A program made the translations under genes and the position numbers. Below, one piece after another: positions 1-9,316 of a stretch of DNA of 64,000 nt. The stretch is taken from contig JBKBNU010000001.1 of the NCBI GenBank assembly GCA_046294845.1, positions 1,612,001 to 1,676,000 on the forward strand, in the 5' to 3' direction. The stretch comes from Micavibrio_C sp046294845 (GTDB lineage Bacteria > Pseudomonadota > Alphaproteobacteria > Micavibrionales > Micavibrionaceae). Position 1 is the first letter of the stretch. The number at the start of each line of letters is the position of its first letter. The notes beneath the pieces were generated by a model, which ran no database searches, had not been told where the DNA came from, and worked only from the letters and a program-made list of their open reading frames with translations.

Positions 1-605
1 CGTGCGAGTTCTTGTTCTACAGGAACCTGAGGCAAAACAAACGGGCGGCTAAGCAAAAGAACCAGGTTTTTCGGGTAGCCATCAATTTCACCAACGCGTC
101 CACAAACTGTACCGCCAACATAATAAATAGTTTCAATCCGTCGTGCGTAGTTAACGCTGGATTTATCCATGTTAACGTTAAAAACCTGTTTTTCCGGATC
201 GTATCGGGTCAAGTAGAGAGGAATAGCTATTTTGAAATGAGTGGGAAAGAATTTTGTGTTCGTACGTAAGAAGCTTCTCGTTGATTCACGCATTTCCTCC
301 CATTCAAGGTCATTATTCAGATAAGTTGTGAACATATCGCATTCATTGATCATCAAAAAATTATCGATGTGCACTGAGTTGGCATAGTCGAGAGCACCTA
401 AATTCCAGTACAAATGCGATAGGTTTTGAATTGTAGGGTTTACGTATTTTTCAAGGCCGTAAGGATCATTGGGGTCAAAAATTCCTTCAGAAGAGCCATC
501 CTGGGCCTTTACTGTTACTGGGAAGAAAAAGACTAAAAAGCCCAGCATAAGCAGGCCCCTTTTCAGCAAGATCAATTTTCCTGATAGATTTTTTATGCTT
601 GCCAT
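1..605 (-). CDS. Exported protein of unknown function, 3' part cut by window edge
   Basis: An open minus-strand frame runs from an ATG at 605 to the window edge without a stop, so at least 201 residues are present and the C-terminus is missing. A purine-rich GGGGAGAGA lies just before the ATG. The N-terminus is a signal peptide: positive residues, a hydrophobic stretch LLMLGFLVFFFPVT, then cleavage near VKAQD. The mature part has the acidic/aromatic segments HIDNFLMINECDMF and FKIAIPLYLTRYDPE. This recalls the DUF4852 family of secreted proteins, but I am not certain. No enzyme motif is visible. It is followed downstream on the plus side by the convergent-free 76-bp gap before the mutY stop, so it is not obviously in an operon with mutY. 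Confidence 0.7.
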   Translation of the reverse strand, partial: MASIKNLSGKLILLKRGLLMLGFLVFFFPVTVKAQDGSSEGIFDPNDPYGLEKYVNPTIQNLSHLYWNLGALDYANSVHIDNFLMINECDMFTTYLNNDLEWEEMRESTRSFLRTNTKFFPTHFKIAIPLYLTRYDPEKQVFNVNMDKSSVNYARRIETIYYVGGTVCGRVGEIDGYPKNLVLLLSRPFVLPQVPVEQELA

Positions 606-681
606 TCTCTCCCCCTCAACACCGCAAAACGATATGCCTGAAATAATGAAGCAATTATGATGGCAGATCAATCCGCTAGGC

Positions 682-1785
682 TTACTTATTCTCACTCACA
701 ATCACGGCGAATTTTTGGAAAACAGAAGGCAGGCCGCTTTTTTTGATGTTTGAAGTACTGACCCAACTGTAAGGTGCTTTTTTAGTAAGAGATATTCGCT
801 TGCTGGCTTTCACACTAAAGCCCTGTAGTTCAAGGTCAAAATGGGTAAAACTGTGTTTGATTACATAGCCCTTCATAATCTGGGGCTTACCTATTTCCAA
901 CACGTCAGGATTATGGGTAATTATATTCCTCTCCCCCCACTCCGTGGTCGGAAAAGCCATCATACCCCCCAAAAGCCCCTTATCTGGCCTTCTTTCAAGC
1001 AGAACCAGACCTTCTTTTTTGTTTTCTACCCAGTAGATATGCCCATAGCGGATCTTTTTATTCTTTTTTACGGCCTTTGTCGGGAGATTGGCCGCAATTC
1101 CTGCCCTTTTACCCCTACAGCTACGACTTAGAGGGCACAGACCACAGCGGGGGGCTTTGGGAATACAAACTGTAGCCCCGATATCCATGAGAGCTTGGGC
1201 ATAATCTGAGGGACGATCAGGCCGTCCATCCGCCAGCAAGGCCGCTACTTTTTTAATAGACGCCTTGGCCATAGGTAGAGGTTCTTGGATGGCGAAATAG
1301 CGCGCCATAACTCTTTCCACATTTCCATCCACAACCACACTCGGCTTATCGAAGGCTATGGATAGAATCGCAGCTGCCGTGTAATCGCCTACGCCTGGTA
1401 TAGTTTTCAGGGCCTTCTCATCCTGTGGGAAAAGGCCACCCTGCTCTGTGGATATAAATTTTGCCCCCTTGTGAAGATTTCTTGCACGGGCGTAATAGCC
1501 CAAGCCTGCCCATTCCTTCATAACATCGTCGCTGGGGGCGCATGCCAAATCATGTATTGTCGGCCAGAGGCTGGTGAATTTCAGAAAATAGGGAATGACG
1601 GCTGCTACAACAGTCTGCTGCAACATTACTTCAGAAAGCCAAACATGATAGGGGTCGGGCGTTTGCCCGGGCAAAGCCCGCCACGGCAAGGTCCTGCGGT
1701 TTTTGTCATACCAACCCAGTACGTTATTACGAAAACTGTTGATTGTGACATTTGAAAGCTTGTCGGGTATAATCGACCCTGACAT
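682..1785 (-). CDS. mutY: A/G-specific adenine DNA glycosylase MutY
   Basis: Removes adenine mispaired with 8-oxoguanine in base excision repair. Counting from the ATG at 1785 (367 residues), the catalytic Glu lies in SEVMLQQT (E52). The helix-hairpin-helix is IPGVGDYTAAAI (129-140) and the catalytic Asp is in VVDGNVERV (D153). A four-cysteine Fe-S loop follows with the spacing C-X6-C-X2-C-X5-C. The C-terminal 110 residues form the Nudix-like 8-oxoG recognition domain. The frame stays open upstream, with an alternative ATG at 1830 that shares a CATG with the divergent gene's start. I prefer 1785 because GGGG sits 6 bases upstream and the resulting N-terminus has normal length. The mutY / DUF721 / dsbA / smc neighbourhood is common in alphaproteobacteria. 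Confidence 0.95.
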   Translation of the reverse strand: MSGSIIPDKLSNVTINSFRNNVLGWYDKNRRTLPWRALPGQTPDPYHVWLSEVMLQQTVVAAVIPYFLKFTSLWPTIHDLACAPSDDVMKEWAGLGYYARARNLHKGAKFISTEQGGLFPQDEKALKTIPGVGDYTAAAILSIAFDKPSVVVDGNVERVMARYFAIQEPLPMAKASIKKVAALLADGRPDRPSDYAQALMDIGATVCIPKAPRCGLCPLSRSCRGKRAGIAANLPTKAVKKNKKIRYGHIYWVENKKEGLVLLERRPDKGLLGGMMAFPTTEWGERNIITHNPDVLEIGKPQIMKGYVIKHSFTHFDLELQGFSVKASKRISLTKKAPYSWVSTSNIKKSGLPSVFQKFAVIVSENK

Positions 1786-1805
1786 AGTATCCCCGTCTTT
1801 ATAAT
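1779..1805 (+). promoter_or_regulatory. Possible sigma70 promoter for the DUF721 gene
   Basis: CTGACA at 1779-1784, a 15-base spacer and a perfect TATAAT at 1800-1805 lie in the mutY/DUF721 divergent gap. Transcription would start only about 17 bases before the ATG at 1829, leaving a very short leader. The spacer is shorter than the usual 16-18 bases, so this is tentative. Confidence 0.35.
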
Positions 1806-1828
1806 CCTGTTTAGTTTTGCGAGTGGCC

Positions 1829-2329
1829 ATGTACGGTCTGAAACCCCTGTCAGACAAAATTCCAGCGATTGCCAGTCAGGCCTTCAGCCGCAAGTTTGTG
1901 ATGCTGGGGCGTCTGCTGACACAATGGCAGGATATAGTCGGTAGCGATCTGGCAAGCAAGACCCAGCCGGTAAAGATCCAATATATGAAGAAAAAGGATG
2001 CCGCTCACAAGGCCACAGCCACCCTTCATATTGCGTGTGCCACGGCCGATGCCACCATGCTTCATTATCGTAAAGAGCTGATCCTTGAACGTATAAACCA
2101 GATCTTTGGTGAGCGCTGGATTACGGCCTTGCGTTTTGTCCCTCAGGAAGCCAACGAGCAGGACCTGAAAAAAGGCACAAAAAGCCGAAAAATCTTGACG
2201 GAACAGGATAAAATCTATTTATCAGAGGTTCTTGAAACTGTCGAAGATCCGGAACTTAAGAGTACCCTCGAGCGGTTCGGTCAATCGATGCTTCAAGATC
2301 GTTCTCGAAACAGTAAACAGGTGATCTGA
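1829..2329 (+). CDS. DUF721 protein, DciA-like
   Basis: A 166-residue protein of the DUF721 family. Some members (DciA) load the replicative helicase DnaB in bacteria lacking DnaC. The N-terminal half has the family pattern LLTQWQDIVGSDLASKTQPV and continues into beta strands (ATLHIACATADATMLHY) typical of the KH-like domain. The C-terminal 50 residues are charged and probably flexible. The frame offers TTG at 1817, GTG at 1823 and ATG at 1829; I chose the ATG, though no strong ribosome site precedes any of them. The stop overlaps the next start as TGATG, so the monophosphatase gene is translationally coupled. Whether this copy acts as a helicase loader is inference from the family. Confidence 0.8.
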   Translation: MYGLKPLSDKIPAIASQAFSRKFVMLGRLLTQWQDIVGSDLASKTQPVKIQYMKKKDAAHKATATLHIACATADATMLHYRKELILERINQIFGERWITALRFVPQEANEQDLKKGTKSRKILTEQDKIYLSEVLETVEDPELKSTLERFGQSMLQDRSRNSKQVI

Positions 2330-3138
2330 TGGCTTTGTCGCCCAACATGAATGTCATGCTGCGCGCCGCCGAAAAGGCAGCGCGTTCTCTCGTCCGTGAT
2401 TTTGGCGAGGTTGAACAACTTCAAGTTTCCCAAAAAGGGCCTGCGGACTTTGTGTCTGCCGCCGATCACCGTTCCGAAGAAATTATTTATGAAGAGCTAA
2501 GCCGTGCCCGCAAGGACTTCGGCTTCCTGATGGAAGAACGCGGTGAAATCAAGGGTTCGTCCAACTTCCGCTTTATTGTCGATCCGCTGGATGGCACAAC
2601 CAACTTTCTGCATGGCATTCCGCACTGGAACATTACGATTGCCATTGAGGAAAATGACGAAATCGTAGCCGGTATTGTTTACGACCCTATTCGCGATGAA
2701 ATGTTCAGGGCAGAAAAAGCCATGGGTGCTTTCTTGCGTAATAAACGTCTTCGCATTTCGGGCCGTCGTGATTTTTCCCAATCCCTGATTGCTACAGGCG
2801 GTATTTCCCCGCTGCACCCCACCCGTAAGAATATGCTCCCTCAAGTGGAAGCTGTAACCAAAAAATCGGGTGATGTGCGCCGCATGGGCGCCGCCGCCCT
2901 TGATCTGGCTTATGTTGCAGCAGGCCGTTTCGAAGGTTTTTGGGAATACGATCTCAAGCCGTGGGATGTCGCAGCAGGAGGCCTCATTGTCAAAGAAGCA
3001 GGCGGGTTTATATCATCCCTGCACGGTAATGATAATCCTGTCTATAACGGCAATGTTGTTGCTGCCAACGGCAAGATTTTTGATGAACTGAAGAAAACCA
3101 TTGTATCAGCTACGGCGAATAACAAAGACGCTGCTTGA
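2329..3138 (+). CDS. suhB: Inositol monophosphatase family protein (SuhB-like)
   Basis: A 269-residue Mg-dependent phosphatase of the FIG/IMPase superfamily, probably acting on inositol-1-phosphate or a related sugar phosphate in the cytoplasm. The metal site is complete: E70 in MEERGE, the DPLDGTTNF motif (D85-F93) and WDVAAGGLIVKEAGG with D213. Its length is standard. AGGTGA sits about 5 bases before the ATG, inside the end of the DUF721 gene. It lies inside a cluster for DNA repair and chromosome segregation, and nothing in the context narrows the substrate. The symbol suhB is used in the broad sense common for alphaproteobacteria. Confidence 0.88.
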   Translation: MALSPNMNVMLRAAEKAARSLVRDFGEVEQLQVSQKGPADFVSAADHRSEEIIYEELSRARKDFGFLMEERGEIKGSSNFRFIVDPLDGTTNFLHGIPHWNITIAIEENDEIVAGIVYDPIRDEMFRAEKAMGAFLRNKRLRISGRRDFSQSLIATGGISPLHPTRKNMLPQVEAVTKKSGDVRRMGAAALDLAYVAAGRFEGFWEYDLKPWDVAAGGLIVKEAGGFISSLHGNDNPVYNGNVVAANGKIFDELKKTIVSATANNKDAA

Positions 3139-3146
3139 GAAACCTC

Positions 3147-4919
3147 ATGAGCAGGTTTGGTAACAATAAAAGCAAATCGGTATTGCCCCTGAAGGCTCTC
3201 TTCGGGCTGATAGCTTTTTGCATCTACCCAGCCTTGACTATTGGTAATGCCCATGCACAGCAAGGCAATCCGGAAGTCTTTGTTGACATGAGCGTTCTTC
3301 AGGGACTGGGTGAACAGCCCGAACAATCCCCAAAGCCTGTTCAACTCAAGCCTCCTTCATCAATGACTAATCCGGTACCATCACAACCCCAGCTCATCAG
3401 GCCTGCCCCAACACCCTCTCCGCTTGCCGCGCCGGTTGTTACTGCACCCGCGCCTGCCGTAAAACCGCCAGCAGCGATCAATAGCCAGTCACAAGCTGTT
3501 AGTAGAGCGATTGCGCTGCCCGATGATCCCAAGCCGGTAGTCAAACCTCCTGTTGCTGTTGTCCCGCAGCCACAGGTACAAAAATCTGTAACCTCGCAAC
3601 CAACGTCCGTTACGCCCCCTGTAGCAACTAAGCCCGTAAGCCCTCAGATTTTTCCTGTAGAAACCCGTACAAAATCGGAAAGTGCCAACCCTGCAACCCC
3701 CAGCATGTCACGACCCGTACCCGTGCGTAGCGGGATTGCCGGAAATCTTAATGACTCTGTGCTTTCGCGTCCCGCGCCCGATTTTGATCCGGAAGTCTCC
3801 GCACCCTCTACGCCAGCAAAACCTGTTCGGGATGTAACCGAGCCTTCAGATATTGAGGTAAAATCCTCTCTTAAGGCTCCGCCTGTGAAGCCATCCCGTA
3901 AGCCTGCCTATAATGAGTCCGTGGAAGTGATCAAAAAAGAAGTAGCTGCAGCCAATGACTCCGCGCCTGTAGTTTTAGAAAAAACGCAAGCCATTCAAAA
4001 ATCTGTGCCAGAGGAAGCAGCAGCAGTCGCAGCAGTGAATACACCACCTGCAGTGCCCCCGATTGTTCCTCCGCGCCGTCCTGATATCCAGCAAGTATCA
4101 CCCGACATCATCGCCAGCTTGATCGAACGTGAACAAAAGAAAATTATCCCTGAAGGTCAAGCATTAGATGTAGCCGATCCGCCACCGCCTCCGGGTCCGC
4201 GCGGCAAGAAAAATATGCCTGCGGTGGCCAAACCTTCTGTTGATGCCGAGCCCTTGCAAGAGCAGATTGTCAAATTGCCTGCTACGAATGACCCCTTACT
4301 TGGTAACTTGATCGAGAAAGATAAAAAGGATCTAGTCTCGGAGATTGAAGCCATGGTGGATGCGCGTGAATCCGGTGAACCTTTGCCTTCCAAGAAGGCC
4401 GTAGAGAGGGAATTAGGCACGAATATTGTTAAGGCCGAGCCAATGCAGCGCCCCTACAATGTCTATCGTCCTCAAAAAGAAAGCGGGGAAGAAAACCTCC
4501 CGCCTGCAGCCGTTATTACGGAAGCAGAGGAAACAAAGGAAATCAAACTGGCATCCATTCCCCGTCCGCCGCAGCCGCGTTCCGAAGATGAGGAGGCCTA
4601 TGTGAGCGTTCCTTTTGCCCAAGGACTCATTACTGTAAACGAGGCTGTTTCCGCAGAACTGGAATCCCGTTTGCTGCCCCTCCTTAATGACAATCCGGCA
4701 TGGAAACTCCAGATCCAGTCTTTTGCCAGTCCGCTGAAAGATGGATTGAGCAGCGCCCGCAAGGCTTCTCTCGACCGTGGTCTTGCTGTCAGAAACTATC
4801 TGCTAGGCAAAGGGATTGAAGCCTCGCGCATCGATGTGCGGGCTTTGGGGGCTGAAAGTGACCGTGATCCGATGGATCGTGTTGACCTGATCCTGTTTGA
4901 CCCCTCTAAAAGAAGCTAG
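3147..4919 (+). CDS. OmpA-family envelope protein with long proline-rich linker
   Basis: A 590-residue exported protein. The ATG at 3147 gives a long signal peptide ending near GNAHAQQG; a TTG four codons upstream overlaps the previous stop. Roughly residues 40-460 form a low-complexity Pro/Val/Ala/Lys linker with many PVVKPP- and PAPT-like runs, likely disordered and able to span the periplasm. The last 110 residues are an OmpA-like peptidoglycan-binding domain, with the helix SSARKASLDRGLAVRNYL and the closing strand DRVDLILF. There is no visible beta-barrel, so this is probably a periplasmic or membrane-linked tether rather than a porin. It is inserted between genes usually adjacent in the mutY-smc cluster. 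A terminator-like hairpin follows. Confidence 0.8.
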   Translation: MSRFGNNKSKSVLPLKALFGLIAFCIYPALTIGNAHAQQGNPEVFVDMSVLQGLGEQPEQSPKPVQLKPPSSMTNPVPSQPQLIRPAPTPSPLAAPVVTAPAPAVKPPAAINSQSQAVSRAIALPDDPKPVVKPPVAVVPQPQVQKSVTSQPTSVTPPVATKPVSPQIFPVETRTKSESANPATPSMSRPVPVRSGIAGNLNDSVLSRPAPDFDPEVSAPSTPAKPVRDVTEPSDIEVKSSLKAPPVKPSRKPAYNESVEVIKKEVAAANDSAPVVLEKTQAIQKSVPEEAAAVAAVNTPPAVPPIVPPRRPDIQQVSPDIIASLIEREQKKIIPEGQALDVADPPPPPGPRGKKNMPAVAKPSVDAEPLQEQIVKLPATNDPLLGNLIEKDKKDLVSEIEAMVDARESGEPLPSKKAVERELGTNIVKAEPMQRPYNVYRPQKESGEENLPPAAVITEAEETKEIKLASIPRPPQPRSEDEEAYVSVPFAQGLITVNEAVSAELESRLLPLLNDNPAWKLQIQSFASPLKDGLSSARKASLDRGLAVRNYLLGKGIEASRIDVRALGAESDRDPMDRVDLILFDPSKRS

Positions 4920-4974
4920 AACAAGCCCTTAGCCGTAGTCCAATACAATCAATAGCTTAGAGGCAAGTGTGGAT

Positions 4975-5021
4975 AAGCCCTATGAAATCCAAGGGTTTTC
5001 TTGACTTGGGGGGCTTTTTTA
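4975..5021 (+). terminator. Rho-independent terminator after the OmpA-like gene
   Basis: Outer arms AAGCCC and GGGCTT and inner arms CCAAG and CTTGG form a branched stem followed by TTTTTATT. It separates the OmpA-like gene from the dsbA-like gene, which therefore probably has its own promoter between 5022 and 5090. Confidence 0.6.
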
Positions 5022-5098
5022 TTGATTTTTACCATATAGCTCATTACTGATACACACTCAAACTTTTGTCATATTATTTTGACGGAGCGGATAATTCG

Positions 5099-5833
5099 AT
5101 GCGTAAAAATATTATTGCATTACTGGCCCTTGCTGTCGTTGTAGCCGTTGGCGCTTATGCTGGCATTGCTGGTGTAGGGAAAAAGTCGGTTTCTTCTCCT
5201 GAAATCAGCCCCGTTGCGGTGGCTGAGCCCAGCGGTGATGCCGAAGCGACATCCATTGAGCCTGCCGCCGGTGATCATGATCAGGCAGCCATCCAATACA
5301 AAGGTGCCATCATGGGAAGCGATGATGCTCCTGTGAAGATTAAAGAATTTGCGTCCCTGAGCTGCTCCCACTGTGCTGATTTCCACACGGGCACATTACC
5401 GGAGGTCAAAAAAGAGCTCATCGAGACCGGCAAGGTTCAGTTTGAATTTATTCATTTCCCTTTAAATGCTTCTGCCATGGATGGCGCTCTTATCAGCATA
5501 TGCATGCCGGAAGAACGTTATATGCAGTTCATTTCGTTCCTTTACGAACAACAGAGCAAATGGGCGTTTGACCCTAACTATAGAAACATCCTGAAGCAAA
5601 ACGCCAAATTGCTGGGCTTGGGTGAAGAAAAGCTTGAGGCCTGCCTCAACGATGAGGAAGCCAAACAAGCCATCGTTGCGAAAATGGAAGAAGCCCAGAC
5701 CAAATATAATATCCAGTCCACACCTTCCTTTGTGATCAATGAAAAGGAAACATTCTCGGGCGCCCTGCCGTTCTCTGAATTTAAGAAAAAAGTGGATGCC
5801 CACATGCCGTCTAAGGGGAAGGTTGCCGAATGA
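5099..5833 (+). CDS. DsbA-like thioredoxin-fold oxidoreductase, membrane-anchored or exported
   Basis: A 244-residue protein with an N-terminal hydrophobic segment (residues 4-26) acting as signal or anchor, a short linker, and a DsbA/thioredoxin_4 domain from about residue 65. The redox site is CSHC (C89-C92), close to the CPHC of DsbA. The cis-proline loop is STPSFVIN and a helical insertion lies between them. It most likely forms or rearranges disulfides in the periplasm. The start at 5099 follows GGAG in ACGGAGCGG; the frame is open upstream but has no better site. The stop overlaps the smc start by four bases (ATGA), so the two are coupled. A dsbA-like gene before smc is a recurrent alphaproteobacterial arrangement. 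Confidence 0.87.
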   Translation: MRKNIIALLALAVVVAVGAYAGIAGVGKKSVSSPEISPVAVAEPSGDAEATSIEPAAGDHDQAAIQYKGAIMGSDDAPVKIKEFASLSCSHCADFHTGTLPEVKKELIETGKVQFEFIHFPLNASAMDGALISICMPEERYMQFISFLYEQQSKWAFDPNYRNILKQNAKLLGLGEEKLEACLNDEEAKQAIVAKMEEAQTKYNIQSTPSFVINEKETFSGALPFSEFKKKVDAHMPSKGKVAE

Positions 5834-8800
5834 TCCAGTTTACCAAGCTACGTCTGAACGGCTTTAAGTCATTCGTTGAAAAAACAGAACTTGAGATTGG
5901 CCCCGGCCTGACAGGGATTGTTGGTCCGAACGGTTGCGGTAAATCCAACCTTGTCGAAGCCCTGCGCTGGAGCATGGGGGAAACATCGTCCAAGCGTATG
6001 CGCGGCGGTTCCGGCAGCATGGAAGACGTGATCTTCAACGGCACCGAAAGACGCCCTGCCCGTAACTTTGCCGAAGTCACTGTCGTTCTTGATAACTCGG
6101 CGCATACTGCTCCCGGCATGTTCAATGAAAGCGAAGAGATCGAGGTCATTCGCCGTATCGAACGTGAAAAAGGTTCGGATTACAAAATCAACAGCAAGAC
6201 AGTCCGCGCCCGTGACGTGCAATTGCTTTATGCAGATCTGCGCGCCGGTGCCGGCTCGCCCTACCTTGTGTCCCAAGGTAAGGTAACCACAATGATTCAG
6301 GCCAAGCCTGTCGATCGCCGTATGATCCTTGAAGAGGCAGCCGGTATCACAGGTCTTTATGCCCGCCGCCACGAGGCCGAACTGCGCCTGCGTGCCGCTG
6401 ACAATAACCTGAAACGCCTTGACGATATCGTTGGCGGCATGGAAAGCCGCTTGCAGGAACTTAAAAAACAAGCCCGCCAAGCTGCCCGCTACCGCACATT
6501 GAGTGCCCAGATCCGCCAGTTGGAAGTCATGATTGGCACACTGGAATGGCGCCGCGCCCATGAACGCCTGACAGATATCAAATCAAGCTTCGATGAAATC
6601 GAAAGCAAGGTTGCCGAGCGTATGCTGACCGTCAGCCAGCTGACACGCACACAAGGCACACAATCCGCCGACCTGCCCGATTTGCGCCAACAGGACGCCG
6701 AATATGGTGCCCGTCTGCAAGTGCAAAAACTGGCTTTGCAACGTCTGGAAGATGAAGCCCTGCGTATTGAAACAACAATCGAGGAAGCCCGCCAACAACT
6801 GGGCCAGACAACAGCCGACCGCGCCCACGAAGATGAAAGCCTTACGGAAAACTCAGAAGTTCTTCAAAAACTGGAAGCCGAAGAAACCACACTGAAAGCC
6901 GGCGAAGAAAATCAGGAACGCGAAATTGCTGCCCGTGAGGAAACACGTAACCTGATTCAAACCGATGTCGATCAGTGGGAAGCCGAATTTACCAGCCTGA
7001 TGCAATCTGTAGCCTCCGATAAAGCCAAGCGCGAAGGTCTGGAACAACAAATCGCCACCGATCAGGGCCGTATGGATGCGGTTAAATCGCGTCTATCCAC
7101 TGTACGCCAGCAACTCGAAATCAAGAAGGCCGATAACGGTCAGGACGAAGCGATTGCCACACTGCGCTCTGATATTGAATCTTTGGAAAGCCAGACAGAA
7201 ACACTGCGCACCACGGTTGACAATCTCGAAACCGCGATTGCCGATGCCCGTAGCAAACGGGAAGAAGCCCGCGAGACAGTACAGCTGCGTTCGACAGAAA
7301 AATCCCGTCTGGAAGCAGAAATCCGTACACTGGAATCCGTCCTTAATATGTACTCGGAAGAAGGCTTTAAAGCCGTTCTTGATGACGTACAGGCTGACGA
7401 AGGTTTTGAAACCGCCCTGTCCCGCGCCCTCGGCGATACGCTGATGGCCTCGACAGATTCCAATGCGCCGATTGTATGGGCTGCCAGCCATATCAGCATT
7501 TCCGACCTGCCGGACTTGCCGCAAGGCGCCGCCGCTCTGGAACCGCATGTAAAGGCTCCTTATGCCCTGAAATTGGCCTTGAGTCAGATTGGTGTGGTGG
7601 ATACAGCCGATCAGGGGCAGGAACTCGCCCTGCAACTCAAGATCGGTCAATCACTGGTTTCCCGCGACGGCGCCTACTGGCGTTGGGACGGCTTGCATAT
7701 CAAGGCCGATGCCGCTGACCGTCATGCCATCCAGCTAAAGCAAAAGAACCAGCTTGCCGAACTGCAGGAACGTCTGCCGGGTGTTGAAAGCGAACTTGCT
7801 GCTGCCCGTTCCATTCTGGAAGAAGCGGAAGCTGTCCTGTCAAAAGCACAGGATGATCTGAAAGAATCCCGTACCCAGCAAAATCAGGCTGAATACACAC
7901 TGCGTGATCGCCGTATCAACCTGAACCGCTCGGTTGAGGCCCAAGCCTCCCGTCAGGCTGAACTGGGCCGTCTGGAAGAGGCTTTGACAATTGCCGAAAA
8001 CGATATCGTTACACTGGAAGAAGCTGTCAGCGTAAGCCGCCGCGAACTGGAAGCTTTTGATGACGCCACTCTGGCCGAACGCCAGCAGAAGGTTGATAAT
8101 GCCCGTGAAAAACTGACCTCTGCGCGTACTCGTCTTCAGGAAGCGATCAGCGATCTTGAAATCATCCGTCAGGACCAGAACCGCCGTAAGGGCCGCTTGC
8201 ACGCGATTGCCGATGAGCGCGTTAACCTGTCCAACCGCTGTGCCCGCGCCCGCGAGCGTCTGCGTGAACTGGATGAGCGTCAGGAACAACTGAGCAGCAA
8301 GATCGAAGAACTGATCGAACGTCCCGCCGAAATCCGCAAGGATAGCGAAGGCCTCCTCAGCACGATTGCCGCAATCGAGTCCGAAAAGTCCGTTGTAGCT
8401 GATAAACTCGCGACACTCGAAGCTGAATTGAACGAAACAAATAAAGGCCTCAAGGAAGCCGAAGCGGCCCTGAGCGAAGTGCGTGAAGCCCGTGCTCACG
8501 CCATGGCGACGATTTCCGAACGCCAGTCCCATATGGAAGAGATTAAAACCCATATTCAGGACCAGTTCAGTATGTCACCGGAAGAGCTGGCTGCCGAGGC
8601 GGCCCTTGATCCGGATAATCTGCCAAACCTTGAAGAGCTAAAAGCGCAGCGTGAAAAGGATGTCCGCTCACGCGATCTGATTGGTGCCGTGAACCTGCGC
8701 GCCGATGAAGAAGCTGAAGAGATGGAAAAAGAACTGACTGGCATCTTCACCGAACGTGATGACCTGATGCAGGCGATTGACGAGCTGCGTAACGGCATTC

Positions 8801-9306
8801 AGATGCTGAACAAGGAAGCCCGCGAGCGCCTGACCAAGGCCTTTGACGATGTGAATACCCACTTCAAGGATATGTTCACCCGTCTGTTCCGTGGTGGACA
8901 GGCCCACCTGAAGATGATTGATTCCGACGATCCTCTGGAAGCCGGTCTTGAAATCTTCGCCCAACCGCCAGGTAAAGCACTGCAATCACTCTCCCTGCTT
9001 TCGGGTGGTGAACAGACGCTGACAGCCGTGGCTCTCATTTTTGCGATGTTCCTGACCAGCCCCGCACCGATTTGCGTGCTGGACGAGGTTGACGCCCCGC
9101 TTGATGATGCCAACGTTGACCGCTTCTGTGATGTGTTGCAGGAATTCGCCGCCCGCGGTGAAACACGCTTCCTTGTCATTACCCACCACCGTCTCACGAT
9201 GGCCCGTATGGATCGTCTTTATGGTGTGACGATGACAGAACGCGGAGTCTCGCAGCTGGTATCGGTTGATATGAACCAGCAGCTGGACTTCCTCGAAGCG
9301 GCATAA
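5830..9306 (+). CDS. smc: Chromosome segregation ATPase SMC
   Basis: A 1158-residue SMC protein that compacts and segregates the chromosome as a dimer with ScpA/ScpB, neither of which is in this window. Walker A is GPNGCGKSN (32-40). Two long coiled-coil arms surround a hinge of about 130 residues near positions 500-650. The signature motif LSGGEQ starts near 1057 and Walker B, VLDEVDAPLDD, has its Asp and Glu at about 1085-1086. All catalytic elements are intact and the length is normal for alphaproteobacteria. The hinge sequence is the least conserved part, as expected. It overlaps the dsbA-like stop by 4 bases and is followed after 10 bases by atpI. Confidence 0.97.
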   Translation: MIQFTKLRLNGFKSFVEKTELEIGPGLTGIVGPNGCGKSNLVEALRWSMGETSSKRMRGGSGSMEDVIFNGTERRPARNFAEVTVVLDNSAHTAPGMFNESEEIEVIRRIEREKGSDYKINSKTVRARDVQLLYADLRAGAGSPYLVSQGKVTTMIQAKPVDRRMILEEAAGITGLYARRHEAELRLRAADNNLKRLDDIVGGMESRLQELKKQARQAARYRTLSAQIRQLEVMIGTLEWRRAHERLTDIKSSFDEIESKVAERMLTVSQLTRTQGTQSADLPDLRQQDAEYGARLQVQKLALQRLEDEALRIETTIEEARQQLGQTTADRAHEDESLTENSEVLQKLEAEETTLKAGEENQEREIAAREETRNLIQTDVDQWEAEFTSLMQSVASDKAKREGLEQQIATDQGRMDAVKSRLSTVRQQLEIKKADNGQDEAIATLRSDIESLESQTETLRTTVDNLETAIADARSKREEARETVQLRSTEKSRLEAEIRTLESVLNMYSEEGFKAVLDDVQADEGFETALSRALGDTLMASTDSNAPIVWAASHISISDLPDLPQGAAALEPHVKAPYALKLALSQIGVVDTADQGQELALQLKIGQSLVSRDGAYWRWDGLHIKADAADRHAIQLKQKNQLAELQERLPGVESELAAARSILEEAEAVLSKAQDDLKESRTQQNQAEYTLRDRRINLNRSVEAQASRQAELGRLEEALTIAENDIVTLEEAVSVSRRELEAFDDATLAERQQKVDNAREKLTSARTRLQEAISDLEIIRQDQNRRKGRLHAIADERVNLSNRCARARERLRELDERQEQLSSKIEELIERPAEIRKDSEGLLSTIAAIESEKSVVADKLATLEAELNETNKGLKEAEAALSEVREARAHAMATISERQSHMEEIKTHIQDQFSMSPEELAAEAALDPDNLPNLEELKAQREKDVRSRDLIGAVNLRADEEAEEMEKELTGIFTERDDLMQAIDELRNGIQMLNKEARERLTKAFDDVNTHFKDMFTRLFRGGQAHLKMIDSDDPLEAGLEIFAQPPGKALQSLSLLSGGEQTLTAVALIFAMFLTSPAPICVLDEVDAPLDDANVDRFCDVLQEFAARGETRFLVITHHRLTMARMDRLYGVTMTERGVSQLVSVDMNQQLDFLEAA

Positions 9307-9316
9307 AGTCCTGTAA

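Noticed and set aside
5869..9197. Minus-strand frames of 100-240 residues across smc
   Set aside because: They are reflections of the smc coding frame and have no independent starts or family motifs.
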